DNA of 64,000 nt from Amaranthus tricolor (Eukaryota; Streptophyta; Magnoliopsida; Caryophyllales; Amaranthaceae), in contig NC_080062.1 of the NCBI RefSeq assembly GCF_026212465.1, positions 979,001 through 1,043,000 of the forward strand, given 5' to 3'. Made by a program: the position numbers and the translations under genes. Under the pieces are notes generated by a model that was not told the DNA's origin, ran no database searches, and saw only the letters and a list, made by a program, of their open reading frames with translations. Shown here piece after piece: positions 40,284 to 59,000 of the stretch. Numbering within the stretch: the first letter of the stretch is position 1; each line of letters begins with the position of its first letter.

Positions 40284-43200
40284 CTATAAATAGTAGATTA
40301 AATTCATATGTCATTAAAGACTAAAAGAGTGTAATTTTATTATTTTGAAAATTAATTTTCCTAATAATAAATTTATAATCTTCATATTAAGTATATTTTG
40401 ATCACTAAAGTTAACATACCTTACCTTATCAAAAGAGGTAAAAAAAATTATAGTCTGTACAACCTTCAACTCAAGAAAACCCGCAAATGAACCAAAAAGA
40501 CTAGCAAGACAAAGAAGAAAAAACAAACAAGCTAAGACTAGTAATAGCTTATATGCATAAGCCAGAGAAATACAAACACAATCATAAAGGCAAGACTATG
40601 AGCCAAAGGTAATTATTGATGCTCACGGACACCAAAACCACGTCTCCAACTAATTTTAATTTATTTTTAGTCAAGTTCTTAGAAAGATACAACTCATTCA
40701 TGTCATTTTTAATTTGCTCTTCTCACTTTTTCTTAGGCCTATTATGACTTTACTTCTATCTACCGTGATGTTTTGCATGTCGACGGTCTTCCTTCGTACA
40801 TGCCAAAATCATCTCAATCTACTTTCACGCATCTCTGCAGAGATGGGTGAAGCCTCTAGTCTTTATCTCAAAACACGGTTCTTAATCTTATCTATGTTGG
40901 TTTGTCACAACATCCAACTGAACATTCACGTCTCTCCTACTGTCATCTTACGCGCTGCAAGTGATTTTTTTGTTGGACATTTAGAAAAAAGTTTCTGGTA
41001 AACAACTTAAAGTCATAACCCAAAAGCTACTATGGGTAATATTTTTGATGGTTTTTGGAATTATGACTCAATTATTTTTCTAATAAGCAACCAAATGCCA
41101 ACAACTATTTTTATACAAACCATCTTTATTACAGTTGAGTCAAGCCCAATTTTAATGACCATGGTGATGGGTTTGATCACTTGATTGCTCATGCCTTGTC
41201 TTGCACTCTTGAGAGTGAAGTTGTAAGGAACATGAGCTATGGAGGATTGAGATTTGGATCGCTTGATAAAGTGATCAAGGTAAATGATTTGGGGTGTCTT
41301 AATAAAGACAAGGCACGAAGATTGGAGGGCTTTGAAGACCGCTCGAGTGGTCGAGCATGTTTGGCTCGGTCGAACCTTAATGCAGCAGGGTTCCAGTAGC
41401 CTCAGAGAAAGCACTCGATCGGTCGAGCCTAGGGCGCTCGATCGAGCAAAATGGCAGCGAACAAAACAAAAGCTTTTTGTTTTATGTGAGGGATTTTGTG
41501 GGCTTTTAAGCCTTTTATCCTAAGTTATTCTAATATGTTTTGTGACTATAGTCTTAGAACATCATTAGAGAATTGAGAGAGGTATATACAAGATTGAAAG
41601 CTAGGGTTCACATCATAAGAGTTCTTCATCCTTGTGTTATGCATGTTTGTGTGAGATTGAGTTAAAGGTTCAATCTTTGCTTTGAGAGGCTGTTCTAAAA
41701 GCTTGGAAAGGTGAGTCATTAATGTATTTTTGATTATATTAATGATAAGCTACTTATTTTGAGGTGGAGGTATCCATAGATACCTCATACATCTTGTGTT
41801 TTGCTTCTTCCATTGTTGTGCTCTATTTTGGTTGTTTGTCTTTGCATTTCTTTTGTTATTGTTTCTTCACCATTGCAATAGCCCATTCACAACAATTACA
41901 GTTGGCTGGCCTAAACCTTTGGCTTTGAGAAGTAGCAAATAAGTCAATTCTTTGAGCTAATCAAACTAACTAATAGCTTCAACCTCCAACCAATTACCAT
42001 TCATCAAACAAACCTCTATACACAGGTCCAACACTTTAACAAAAGCACCATATATGACGACATAACGGCCCACAATTTTTGGGACCTAAAATTATTTTTT
42101 ATTTTCAAATTTTTAATTATATGTTAAAAAATTATAATAATTTGGCGAAAATAAAAATACTGACAAATCATCATATAATCAATGGAAATAATATCCTCTA
42201 ATTAATGATCATCCATTACTTTGTTAATTTAATTTATTATATTTTCTTGGTCAATTATTAAGGTATCTAAATAATGAAATTGTTAATTTAATTTGTTGAA
42301 TCTTCTTGTTTAATTAATTAAGTTAGTTTTACAAATTAAATAATGCTTTACCAAAATGAAAAAATGATAGTTCATTAATTAATTGTCTATTAAAACTTTG
42401 GACATACATATTCATATGTTAATGTCCTTGTCTATTGACTATTCAATAATTGAGCTTTAATTTCATGCCATTCTTGACTTGTTCTACATAACACTGACGT
42501 CTTATGCAACTTGTGAGTGGTCACTGCTTTATTTTTTTATTTCTCTGATAAGTAGTAAATTCTGTGTTTCAAAGTAGTTGTAATATTTGATTTTTTTATA
42601 CTATTTAATTAATTAATTTAATTTTTAATATTTTTAATTATTTATAATGAAAAATTATAAAAAATTAATATTAATAATTTTTGTATTGATACAAATCAAA
42701 TAAAAACACGCCTGATTATGCTTTAACTTAATAATTAAAACAAATTAAAAATTAATAATAATAAATAAATAGTGTAATTTTCTAATTGCAAGAAATTTGA
42801 AAGAATAGAGGAAGTACCAAATTTATTCATGTTAAACCAACATTATATTTAATGAAAGAAAAAAACAAGTAAATTGATATTTTACAGAGAAATAAGAGAG
42901 AAATAGTTAAATATTTAGATAGAAAAAACATGTTTGATCTGTTCATTATCTCTTCCACTAGGATTCCGAATTTGGGCGGTATATGGGCTAATGACCATAG
43001 CCTTAAGCCCATAACCATTTCGATAAAAATTTAAAAAAAACTATGTGATAACCGCAGGCTCTAGTCTTCTGAGAAATTGTCTTTCAAATCCAGTCCATTA
43101 AAGCTTAATGTTATTCTTTTTATATTTATTTTATGGGCTGATCCAATCAGAGATTTTTTACTTAAAGAAAACGTTTCTCACTCACAAGTATTTGTGAGGT

Positions 43201-43488
43201 TATAATATTTAAAAAAATAAAAATTAAACAAGTTTAATTCACCAAACCAAAAGAGAAAATGACAAATTTAGTTGGAATAATAACTTTCAAGTGCTCAAAT
43301 TGATATTTGTATCCAATTTGTCATGTAGAAGATAAGTAAACGGTCAACATACATATTAGTGTTATACAAAATTATTACTCTGAAAATAATGCACCTCAAA
43401 AATCACATTTTTGAATTTAAATTGATTAGATAGAAATACAAATACTATTATCCAAAATCATTTAATTTTCTATCTCCAATCTCCAATA
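40284..43488. other. Intergenic stretch upstream of receptor gene B
   Basis: 40311-41122 is duplicated at 52672-53505 and contains a LINE relic. 41123-43275 is absent from the duplicate, where the sequence jumps from CATCTTTATTAC to TGGAATAATAACTTTC. It is therefore an insertion here or a deletion there. It holds a GC-richer patch at 41320-41460 with CTCGATCGGTCGAGC and CGCTCGATCGAGC, as in some plant LTRs. 43276-43488 is the common 5' flank of receptor exons B and C. No other gene is seen. Confidence 0.55.
40715..41000 (-). pseudogene. LINE reverse-transcriptase 3' relic
   Basis: On the minus strand, one frame reads ASPISAEMRESRLR, stop, FWHVRRKTVDM. This matches the conserved end of plant LINE reverse transcriptases (KMRE-RLRWFGHVRRR). 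A TGA replaces the conserved Trp, and a further stop lies upstream. The duplicate is at 53084-53370. The open frame on the plus strand is an artefact. Confidence 0.65.
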
Positions 43489-48648
<5,160 letters not shown>

Positions 48649-49599
48649 CTCGTACAAATTGTTGTATGAGACGATTTCTCTATAAAATGTGTTTCATACG
48701 ACATGAGAATATAAGATTTTTATTTCTCATACAAGAGTATCTAAAAGAAATAAGAAAATATATTTTTTTTGTAAATTTTTTTTTGAGGATAATAAATATA
48801 ACTGTTAATTTGTTAATTAGTATTATATTTTGAATATTTCAAGGTACGGTTGTGTTTTTAATATGAATAATTATATCATAAAAATATAAGATGCATAAGT
48901 GCCGTGTTAGTCCATTTCATTTTTTAGTTATTTTTTTAAGAAAATCTAATAATTTATTGATAAAAATATCATACGACATCTACAACAGAGTAACAATCGA
49001 TCAAATACATAATAATTTTAATCAAACAAAATTTTACTACCTCCTACTCTTCCTACTTGTCCCAATTACTTTTTGGTTACTACTCACTAATCACTCTTAA
49101 TTTGTATTTTATTTTTAATCTATAACGTAAAATATAGTCAAGCGGGATTTTATTTCATTCGTTTCAATACAATGATTATTAATATCAAGTTTTGATAATT
49201 TTTAATATGCACAATTAAAGATATTAAAGGTTAAAATGTTCCTCGACAAGTGTAAAAAAGGTAAATGTGACAAGTAGGCTGAATATGAGGGAGTATATAA
49301 AAAAAGTCATGATCATTATAAAGGAGATCCAATACTAAAGTCTTCCCTCTATCATGATCATTATAAGGTTGATAGTAGCCCCAAAAATTTACAATGAAGG
49401 TTAGATTTTTTTGAGAGAAAAAAAAGAGAGAAGAGAGCAAGATTAGCAATTTATAAAAGTCTAGTTTTTTTCTACTTTGCCACATACATACATAACAAAA
49501 TTCTTTTTTACTCTTCTCAAATGGAATTATAAAATTTTATGTCAAATTTTAATTAATAATTCTCATTAATTTATATAAAAAAACATATTCATATGTGAA
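48649..49599. other. 3' flank of receptor gene B
   Basis: AT-rich, no gene seen. Just after the stop, TTGTATGAGACGATTTCTCT and the facing TTTCATACGACATGAG form a loose inverted repeat that could lie in the 3' UTR. At 49300-49370 the phrase ATCATGATCATTATAAGG-like occurs twice. Confidence 0.45.
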
Positions 49600-52430
49600 T
49601 ATTGATAAATTCGTCTCGATATGTATTTTTTAAATATTATTTATTATAACTTTTAAAAATTTACAATAAAAATTATTTAACTTTTATATTTACATTAAAA
49701 TCTAAAAACAAAAATTACAAGAATAAAAGAAAATGTAGCGATAAAAGTAAGAATACTTTTGGGAGAGACTTGTATACTAAGTAGACAAATTGGACCAAGT
49801 CCATTGGTGAGTGGCAAAATGAGACTTGAGACTTGAGAGTCAAGATCAACCCTTAAAGTTGGGCAACTTTATCTTTATTTTTGAGTATAATCTATTGGGG
49901 CCCTCAAGTAAAATAAGAACAAATTTATAAAGTTGTTTAATTTTCTTCTATGCTAAAAGCCATTTTGATAAATTGATTGATCATAGCTTTTGTTTTTTAT
50001 TGGAAGATGGCAAATAAGGAGTCCAAGGTTGGACCTGCCTAGGCTATGAACTAATTTATTTAAATAAAAATCTATTTGTTTTGAATTCTTTGAAGTATTA
50101 TAACCTTTTTTATTCTAATGTACTAATACCTTATATGGTTTTTCATATTTTTTATACATCATTTTAATTTTTAATGTGTCAAAAAGTGTTTGTTAAAAAT
50201 TATAAAAAGTTAATGATAATAAAATATATATTGAGACGAATCAAACAAGATCATATATACTTATTAATATATTGAGAATAATAGCCACTCTTGTGAAAGA
50301 CCGGCTTTCGGTGAAACGATCTCAAAACAAGAAACTTATTTATTAAAAATTGTAAATTGAGTTATTCAACTCATGATTGAAGAACGTCTCACAATAAGAC
50401 CGTGTCACACAACAATTTGTGTGAGAATAAAATATAAACTAGAATAATTGGTGAATAGTATGAAAAAAAAATAAATCATCTGATAAGAATAAGAAGGAGT
50501 TAAAAAAAATGACAATTGAGTGGATCCACGGATATATACGGATGAGCTTTGCACACCTTATACTAGTATAATGAGTCATCAAAAAAGATTAAATTTATTT
50601 AAAGGCTAATAAGCAAAAAACATACTTCCTCAATCTCTTTTGAGTGCCTATTTGATTATACACATTATTCAATGTATTGTTTTAATTCATAATGTCTATA
50701 ATTATGGATAATAAAAATTATAAAAAATTGATATTAATAAAATTTACATTAAGACTAATTAAGTAAGATTCAACTTGAAAATTTTTTGTTATATTAAAAA
50801 CAAAAATACAAGTCAAGAGTAATTTTTAATTTTTATTTTTTAATGTAAAACATATAGAGTCAGGAGTCATATAATATACCCCAAACCAATCCTTGATTTG
50901 GCCTATGTGCATGATTTTGTATTTACAAGACTAGGTTTTTATACAATGTAAATATCTATGGGGGAATAAATATTAAACTAAAAGAGAGTATTATTAGAGC
51001 ATAAAATAAAAAAATATATAATTGTCCTAATGGTAATAAATGGTTATAAAGCGATGGATGGAGAAAGACAAATTGAAAAATTAATCCTTTCATTTTAAGG
51101 GTAAAACATATCGAATATTTGTCCCCAAAATAAAATGATAATCTTCCATTACCCTCTTATCATATTATCATTTTTTTTATTTTCATAATTTGACTTTTCT
51201 TCTCTTCTTAAATATTCACACAGATACAAGCATGCTTTTAAATTAAAAATTTAGCTTCAACACCTTTTTTAATGGTGACCCTTAGCTTGATGTTAACTTT
51301 ATAAACAATAGATGTAATCTAAGTGTTATTGCAAAAGCTAAATTCTCCAAAAGGTTGCTTATCAATTGGTGAGAGAAGAATCGAACAATTAAAGTTTGGC
51401 TGAGGTAAAATGGCATAAACCCTACCGTATGTCATTAGGATCATTAGTATTCAAATTATTATATTGTTAACAATATTAGTTTTAGTATAGAGTACTTTCT
51501 CCGTTCCACTATACTTGCTATATTTGACTTTTTATATAATTTAATGTGTTATTTTGATCATTTATATATTGAAATATACACATCTAAAAAATATTAAAAA
51601 AATTAATATTATGAAACTATGCGATTAGACGATTCAAATAAGATCTCACTTGACAATATTTTTTTTACACATTAGCCGCAATATATAAAATAAACTTGAA
51701 TGATGAATAGTGTCAAAAACCATTATGTAACTAGTATTTCAGAACGGAGGAAGTATTATTGTAATTAGCATCAACATATTATTAATGTTAGTAATAATAT
51801 TAAGAAAAAATAACCGTGAATAATACGAACTTTTACTGATTATCTTGCAATAATACGAGATTTCGATTAACCCTAAATAATATCAACTTTAATATGAATT
51901 TCCCTAGAGCATCTTTAACCTATTATTAACCTACAATTGTAGGTTAAGTTGCTCAAAAAAAAAAAAAAGAAAATACAAAAAATAAAATAAAAAGTACAAA
52001 AAAAAGGAAAATAAAAATAAAAATAAAGAACATGAATTCCTAATTCTCACCGTACCCCTTCCCTATCCCAGCCCAACCTCCAGCCCCCATCCCTCACAGG
52101 CCACAACTACTACCGTTCCCCGCTCACTGTCACTCCTATTCCCCACCCACTTCCAGCCACCACCATCTTCATCAAAATCCACTACCAAATCCAACTCCCC
52201 ATCCTTTGCGCAGCCCCTATGCCCCTCTGTTCTCAACCACCATAAAACCCTTCCCTCCACTCCACCACCACCAATCGGCCTTCCATAAACAGCACCCTGT
52301 GCAGCCTTCCTCACCTCCTTTCCATGACGCAACCTCCACAAACAACCACCATAACCACCCACCCTAAATGTAAACCACCACCATAACCATCCTAAATTCA
52401 AACCAAATTCAAATTCAAGATTTTTTTTTA
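49600..52430. repeat. Right copy of the 2.5-2.8 kb segmental duplication
   Basis: Collinear with 1-2570. It includes the MITE at 51495-51753 and the C-rich stretch at 52040-52370. It differs by small indels, for example extra bases at 49845-49910 and 51250-51370. It ends near 52430, where it joins sequence related to 27655-27860. No gene is supported; the Gly/Trp-rich minus-strand frame at 52063-52446 is not conserved as a frame in the left copy. Confidence 0.85.
51495..51753. mobile_element. Stowaway-like MITE, duplicate of 1659-1917
   Basis: The ends are CTTTCTCCGTTCC and GAACGGAGGAAG, flanked by TA. It was carried along in the segmental duplication. Its ends are closer to the Stowaway consensus than those of the left copy. 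Confidence 0.75.
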
Positions 52431-53719
52431 TTTGAAAAACTATCATTAATTAGCCTCAACATTGAACCAAAGTCGAACCAATTTCTTTAAAATTTCAACG
52501 AGAATATTTAATGTAAAATTTGAGGATGGATGGAGTAATTTAATTGTGTAGATATTAATGGAGTGAGCGTGTGAAATTTCAAAATGAATGGGAGTAATGA
52601 CAACTGATCAACCCAAATCGAAATGATTGCTAGTAAAAAATTAGTATATAACTTCTATTTTAGATGAGTCATTAAAGACTAAAAGTCTAAAAGAGTGTAA
52701 TTTTATTATTTTGAAAATTAATTTTCCTAATAATAAATTTATAATCTTCATATTAAGTATATTTTGATCACTAAAATTAACATACCTTACCTTATCAAAA
52801 GAGGTAAAAAAAAATTACAATCTATACAACCTTCATCTCAAGAAAACCCGCAAATGAACTAAAAAGACCAGCAAGACAAAGAAGAAAAAACAAAAAAGCT
52901 AAGACTAGTAATAATAGCTTATATGCATAAGCCAGAGATATACAAACACAATCATAAAGGCAAGACTATGAGCTAAAGGTAATTATTGATGCTCACGGAC
53001 ACCAAAACTACGTCTCCAACTAATTTTAATTATCTTTAGTCAAGTTCTTAGAAAAATACAACTCATTTATGTCATTTTTAATTTGCTCTTCTCACGTTTT
53101 CTTAGGCCTATCATGACTTTACTTCTATCAACGGTGATGTTTTGCATGTCGACGATCTTTCTTCGTACATGCCAAAACCATCTCAATCTACTTTCACGCA
53201 TCTCTGCAGAGATGGGTAAAGCCTCTAGTCTTTCTCTCAAAACACGGTTCTTAATCTTATCTATGTTGATATGTCACAACATCCAACTCAACATTCACGT
53301 CTCTCCTTTTATCATCTTACGCGCTGCAAGTGATTTTTTCGTTGGACATTTAGAAAAAAATTTCTGAGAAATAACTTAAAGCCATAACCCAAAAGCTACT
53401 ATGGGTAATATTTTTGATGGTTTTTGGAATTATGACTCAATTATTTTCCTAATAAGCAACCAAATGCCAACAACTATTTTTATACAAACCATCTTTATTA
53501 CTGCTGGAATAATAACTTTCAAGTGCTCAAATTGATATTTGTATCCAATTTGTCATGTAGAAGTAGAAGATAAAGTAAACGGTCAACATACATATTAGTG
53601 TTATACAAAATTATTACTCGAAATAATGCACCTAAAAAATCACATTTTTGAATTTAAATTGATTAGATAGAAATACTTTTATCCAAAATCATTTAATTTT
53701 CTATCTCCAATCTCCAATA
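52431..53719. other. 5' region of receptor copy C, duplicate of 40311-41122
   Basis: 52672-53505 matches 40311-41122, including the LINE relic on the minus strand (53084-53370). From 53506 on, the sequence matches 43276-43488, the immediate 5' flank of receptor gene B. No six-cysteine peptide gene remains here, although 52545-52670 matches the flank at 27655-27780. Confidence 0.7.
53084..53370 (-). pseudogene. LINE reverse-transcriptase relic, duplicate of 40715-41000
   Basis: Same minus-strand content as 40715-41000 with a few substitutions (RLR-stop-FWH-type end of a LINE RT). It was copied as part of the segmental duplication, not by a new insertion. Confidence 0.6.
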
Positions 53720-55886
53720 ATGTTCGTTCACCCTCAAATGCAACACTTCTTTCCTTCCTCTTCATCACAACACTAACAAATTCCATTACAACCCCATATG
53801 AACAACCCGACCACCTCCTCATCAACTTTGGCCTACCGAAAAATTCTCCACAACCCACCGATAACTTCGGTGACAGATGGCGGAGCGATCAAGATTTCAT
53901 CCTAGCAACGTATTCTGCCATTAGTAAATCCACTGCAAAAGCAGTGGAGGCGGCTTCAACTCCTTATCACATGGCCCGAATATTTCGGGCCACGACAACA
54001 TATTCCATACCTGTTACTACGTGGGGCCCAAAACTAGTCCGCCTCTACTTTCCACCCCTATCCATATCCTACGACATTATAGACATCAAATCGTCTTTTC
54101 TTTCGCTCACAATTAATGGGTTCAATATTTTGCGCAATTTTAGCGCGTTCAACGCGTACACCAATACAAATGCGCCCGTAAACGACGGGCTTGTAAGAGA
54201 GATTTACATCTCTTTGAACAAAGGAAACGGGCAAAAGGGTCTAAACCTAACTTTCTCACCAGGTAACCCGGATGGGTACGGGTTCATAAATGGGTTGGAG
54301 ATTTTATCTGTTCCCGATGGGTTGTACTTTAACCGTTCCGGATCCAATATGGTTCCATATCTTACGGGTGGGTTTCAAGATTATTTGAATAACCTGTTTA
54401 ATTTTTCGGATTCAATAGCTATGGAAAATATTATCCGGCTGAACGTTGGTGGGTCGATCGTGGAGCCGCGTGATGATTGCGGACTTAGCCGGACTTGGTT
54501 CGGTAGAGACGATGACTACATGATGTAAGTTCAACAATATTTTTCATTTTTCCTGAATTTAATTTTAGACAATTGTCTTCTAATTTTCTTTGTTTCACTG
54601 ATAAACTTAAACTATCTGGTGGATAGATAATTTTGGGTCACCATGAAATATAAATTCTTTTGAATTCCCAAAAAGCATAGAAAGTAGTTAATTTATTAGT
54701 GTCAAGTAAAAAAATAAATAGTATTTTTTTCTTACAAAGTTTTCTATTACTTTCTTCGTTTCTTATCAAGTTTCCATAAGAAATGTAAATGAAAATAAGA
54801 AAAATATAATATTTTAGATAATTAATATATTATTTTATTAAATAATAAATTTAATTTAATAAAAAAAAGTAGGCACCATATATAATTATTAAAAAATTGA
54901 AATAAAGTCATTGAAAAAATTATAAGGACTATAACTAATAAAAAAATATTTTTATAAAGTTAATGAGAAATATGTAAGCATCATAAGAAATATACGAATG
55001 TTAAAATAAAATTAGTGGCTAGAAAATATGTGAGAATTATAAGGATTATTATTAAAATATTAAAATAAGATTAAAAAGTTATTTTTATTCGAAATTTATG
55101 ATATAAAAATAAAAAATTCTTTAAGTAACGATAAAAATGCAATCTTCATAGCTCTATACTTATGTGATAATTTCCATTTTCAGTTTTCAACCAAAAGAAA
55201 AAGAAAAATACAATTTCTAAAAATTTTTGTAAGTTATTAATTTTTAAGAAATTAAAAATTTTATAGGAATTTAAGTATTTGTTTGTTGGCCAAACAAGCT
55301 CTTGGTAAATATAATTGACCAATATGTCGATTGTAGCAGTGACATCTTTGACTTATGTGCAGAGTTTGAATGTGTTTACTACATCAGACACTAATATGTA
55401 TATAAGATCGAAGTTCAATGCGTTTATAAGATCGAGTCAAACATAATTAAAAATACAATAATATGATATTATATTGATATGCGTGGAAAGACGAATAAAA
55501 TGAGATCTCAAATGGTTATATATTTTTTCATATAATAATCGCAATATGTAAGATACTATAGAAAAAAGAACAATGTAAAATTATTCTATAAAGCATAAGA
55601 AAAAATGGAGGAAATATGCAATATAGAAGTATAATCACGTCTTTTCTCATTATAGGCTACAAGTGTGCATCATGCAATACAAGTCTTCCGTATATTTAAA
55701 GTATAGAATCCCACTTTAAACGTTAGATGAATGAGATTCTAATCCTTAACATGACCTTTTGAAGTCATATCAAGTACTCAATTTATCCAAAAGTTTAATT
55801 AGATGATTAAGTAATCATTTAAAACTGCTAATACAATTTTAAATTCGGAATAATAGCACTATACTACTTTTATGTAATTATTTTTG

Positions 55887-55982
<96 letters not shown>

Positions 55983-57433
55983 TTATTTATTTATTTATTT
56001 TTATTGATTATATTGAGTTGTACCTTAGCTTGTGTTGAACACATGTAACTTTGCTATTGTATTTGGTTTCATTCGTCTCTTTCTTTTGCAGTGCTCTTTT
56101 TATTTGAGCGTCGCTTTGACTGTATCCCTCTTGCCCTGTCTTCAGATGGGGTGTAGGTATGATTTGTCAGTCACGAACCCACAAATCCAGTCCTAAGCGG
56201 AATCTATCGTATGTGATGGTAAATTGATTAATTTTATTTTTATGTTGTACATGATCAGTTATGGTCTAAACTTCACAATGTCCTCCGACAATACCCCAAT
56301 CAATTATACAGTTGCAACACCATGGTATTCGGCGCCAGAATTTGTGTACTGGACAATGAGGGTGATGGGATCATATGATGGAGAATTGAAGAAAAACCGA
56401 AATTTGACATGGTTGTTCGAGGTCGATGTTGGATTTAATTATCTTGTGAGGCTCCATTTTTGCGAGTTACTTCTCTAAACAAACAACACTGGCCAAAGAG
56501 TTTTCGACGTTAGTATCAACAATCAAATGGGTGCACAAAATATTGATGTTTTTGCGCTAACTGGTGGCATTTTCATTCCAATGTATCGAGATTTCGTTAC
56601 GCTCTTTGAAGGTAGTGGTACCAACAAAGCTAGTGTCGAAACCAGAGGTCCTCTTTCAGTGACACTTACTCCCAACCCTACCGGAACGTAAGTTAATCAT
56701 TGTTTTTTATGGGTAAGAAATCGAGAATCCGGCCCCTGCATGAGGAGGCTAGGAGTCGAGCTTTGATTTTCCCCTGGGTTAAAAATTGAACGCCTATCAC
56801 AAGAATGAATGGAAAGACTTTCTACAATACATTTGCATATATTTTAACTGAGTCAAACTCGCCGTCTTTGAGCCAATATAGGTTTAAAATTGCTATTTAA
56901 GATAGCAATTTCACGTGAAGTTTAGTTTTCAACTGTTTTTACCTGAGGCCCATTTCTCTATTTTTTTTAAAAAATAAAAAATTTCATTAATATAAGCAAG
57001 ATATATTTCATAATAAATACAAATATATTTACTGTTGTAAATATATATTCTTGACATAATATTTAAAAGTTGATGTTGTTTCATATTTAGAAAATTAGGA
57101 TAATACTTTTTGTCACACTACAATAAATTTTTTATTTTTTAATTGTTTTGAATAAATACACAACAATATAGTTAGAGTTTAGTTTTCAAATTTGCAATAA
57201 TGGTCAACTGTTGCTCTGTGCTTTTAGGTATGACGATGTCATGCTCAATGGATTGGAGATTTTCAAGTTGAGTTCTTCAAATCCTACTCTTGCTGCACCA
57301 AATCCTAATATCCCTATGAATTTAACATCTTTACAAGGTAATAACCGATCGTCGAATAGTTCTCATCATTTAATATCGATTATCGGAGGAATCTTTGGTG
57401 CTATTCTAGTAGTCGCACTCATAATAAGTAATA
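53720..57433 (+). pseudogene. CrRLK1L receptor copy C, frameshifted and kinase-less
   Basis: Exons correspond to those of gene B: 53720-54524, 56259-56687 and 57228 to about 57430. Three lesions are visible. A 4 bp loss just after MFVHPQM breaks the frame in the signal peptide. A TAA at 56476-56478 replaces a codon after RLHFCELLL. Exon 3 breaks off just inside the transmembrane segment (after IIGGIFGAILVVALII), so the kinase is gone. From 53944 an open frame of 194 residues still encodes most of the first malectin half. The splice sites are kept. At most it could give a short malectin fragment without a signal peptide. Confidence 0.9.
55889..55978. repeat. (AT)n microsatellite in copy C intron 1
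   Basis: About 45 AT units followed by TTTATTTATTTATTTATTT and then ATTGATTATATTGAGTTGTA. The position is conserved with copies B and D. Confidence 0.9.
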
Positions 57434-59000
57434 ATCTTATTATTTGCCGTTTAGACTTTGTCAACCTTTCTAATAATAAGATTTGATTGTAATATGTTAT
57501 GTGAGAAATTGGCTCTATCAGTTGCAAATATATAATAATCGGAGGAAGTAGAATTCCAGCCACAACCATATGTTATGTGAGAAATTGTCTCTATCAGTTG
57601 CAAGTATATAATAAACGGAGGAAGTAGAATTCTAGCCACAACCACAAGCATAATAAGTTGGAGCTCGATCGACCACTGGTCTAATCACCCACTTACCTGC
57701 TTCAGGCATGTCATGTATAGGTTCAAGCCATGTTTGATCTAGTACTAATAATTGATAGAATATATAACGTACATATCTCGAGGCTTTAATATTAGTTTAA
57801 GCTTTTGGTGGTAACTTCAAGATATATTATATGTTTTATCAGTTGATAAAATATTCAATAGAATATCCCAAGATTTTAGCTATTGATTTGGGTTAAGTAT
57901 CCTATCATTAGTTCAGATAAGTTCCAATTAGAGTTAATTACCTAGATTGAATTTACTACTATAATAAAAATATTATTTTTGAGATTAGATTTACTACTTG
58001 GAAAATATCTATTTGCTACTGTGTTGATCACTTTTGTGATTTTGAAAACCCTAACATCATCCTGGCCCTTCTATGTATTTTAAAAAAGTATATAACTGGA
58101 TTGATTTATGTCTAAGTAGTGTTATGCTCTTGCGTCTTTTAAATTTGTTACATCATAATCTCCAATGTGATGACATTTTGGCTAAAATATAATAAAATGC
58201 AAAGAACAGAGGAATGTTTAATGGTTATCATTTTCATCATTATTTCTTGCAAAAGTTTCACTAAACAAATCTTGGTTGCACATTGTAGGATTGCACATTG
58301 TAGGACGTGAACACGGTCTAACCAAAATCATGATCATCTTCATCATACTTGGTAAATTCATCATTTCCTATCCATCTTTGCTCTACTTAAGAAGTTTTAG
58401 ATTTTCCTTTCAACTCTTGTTCGCAATTAGTAACTGTGAACAGTTTCGTGTTAAAAATACCTGCTGCCTCCGTTTTTTGAACAAAGGAGACCTGGGATAC
58501 AAACCCAAAAATCTAACATTATATCAGAGTTTGTGCATGTTAAAGTGTCCATTATTATTCACATGTATATCATTCAACATCAGAAAAAGAGAAATAGAAT
58601 ATGCAAATTTATAAACTAGAAGAATAATTTCAACTACACTATAAATTATCGTAAACGTTCTTCGAACTTATAAGTAGATTACAAAATTTCAATATTCTAA
58701 AAAAAAATTAAAAAAAGAACCCTAAAAAATTCTACCCAAATTAGAAACTAATTCAATAATATTAAAAAAGTAAACTAATTTATAGAGAATTTGGACAATT
58801 AAAATTAGCCTTGGTTATAACTTGAAATTCGGGCCTCCCATTTTGAATGTTTCGCTTTCATTTAATATTATTTTCTATATTCCAGCAAAACTATCAAACA
58901 ACTTTACACAGTTCAGTGGCATGCCTACCATATTTGTTGGTGTAGGTTGTGACTGTGATTCCAGCAAAGCTTATATACTCTTCATTTTTTTTCCTAAGAG
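57434..59000. other. Breakpoint region between copy C and the LRK10L-like kinase
   Basis: After the truncated exon 3 comes a 76 bp tandem duplication (57494-57569 and 57570-57645; unit TGTTATGTGAGAAATTG... with ACGGAGGAAGTAGAATTC). 58266-58600 is shared with 6355-6600 and contains a short direct repeat TTGCACATTGTAGGA. No ectodomain exon for the following kinase was recognised here, although one would be expected upstream. Confidence 0.55.

Noticed and set aside
40714..41001. 95-codon plus-strand frame, also at 53083-53367
   Set aside because: The minus strand shows LINE reverse-transcriptase homology; the plus frame is its shadow and is copied by duplication.
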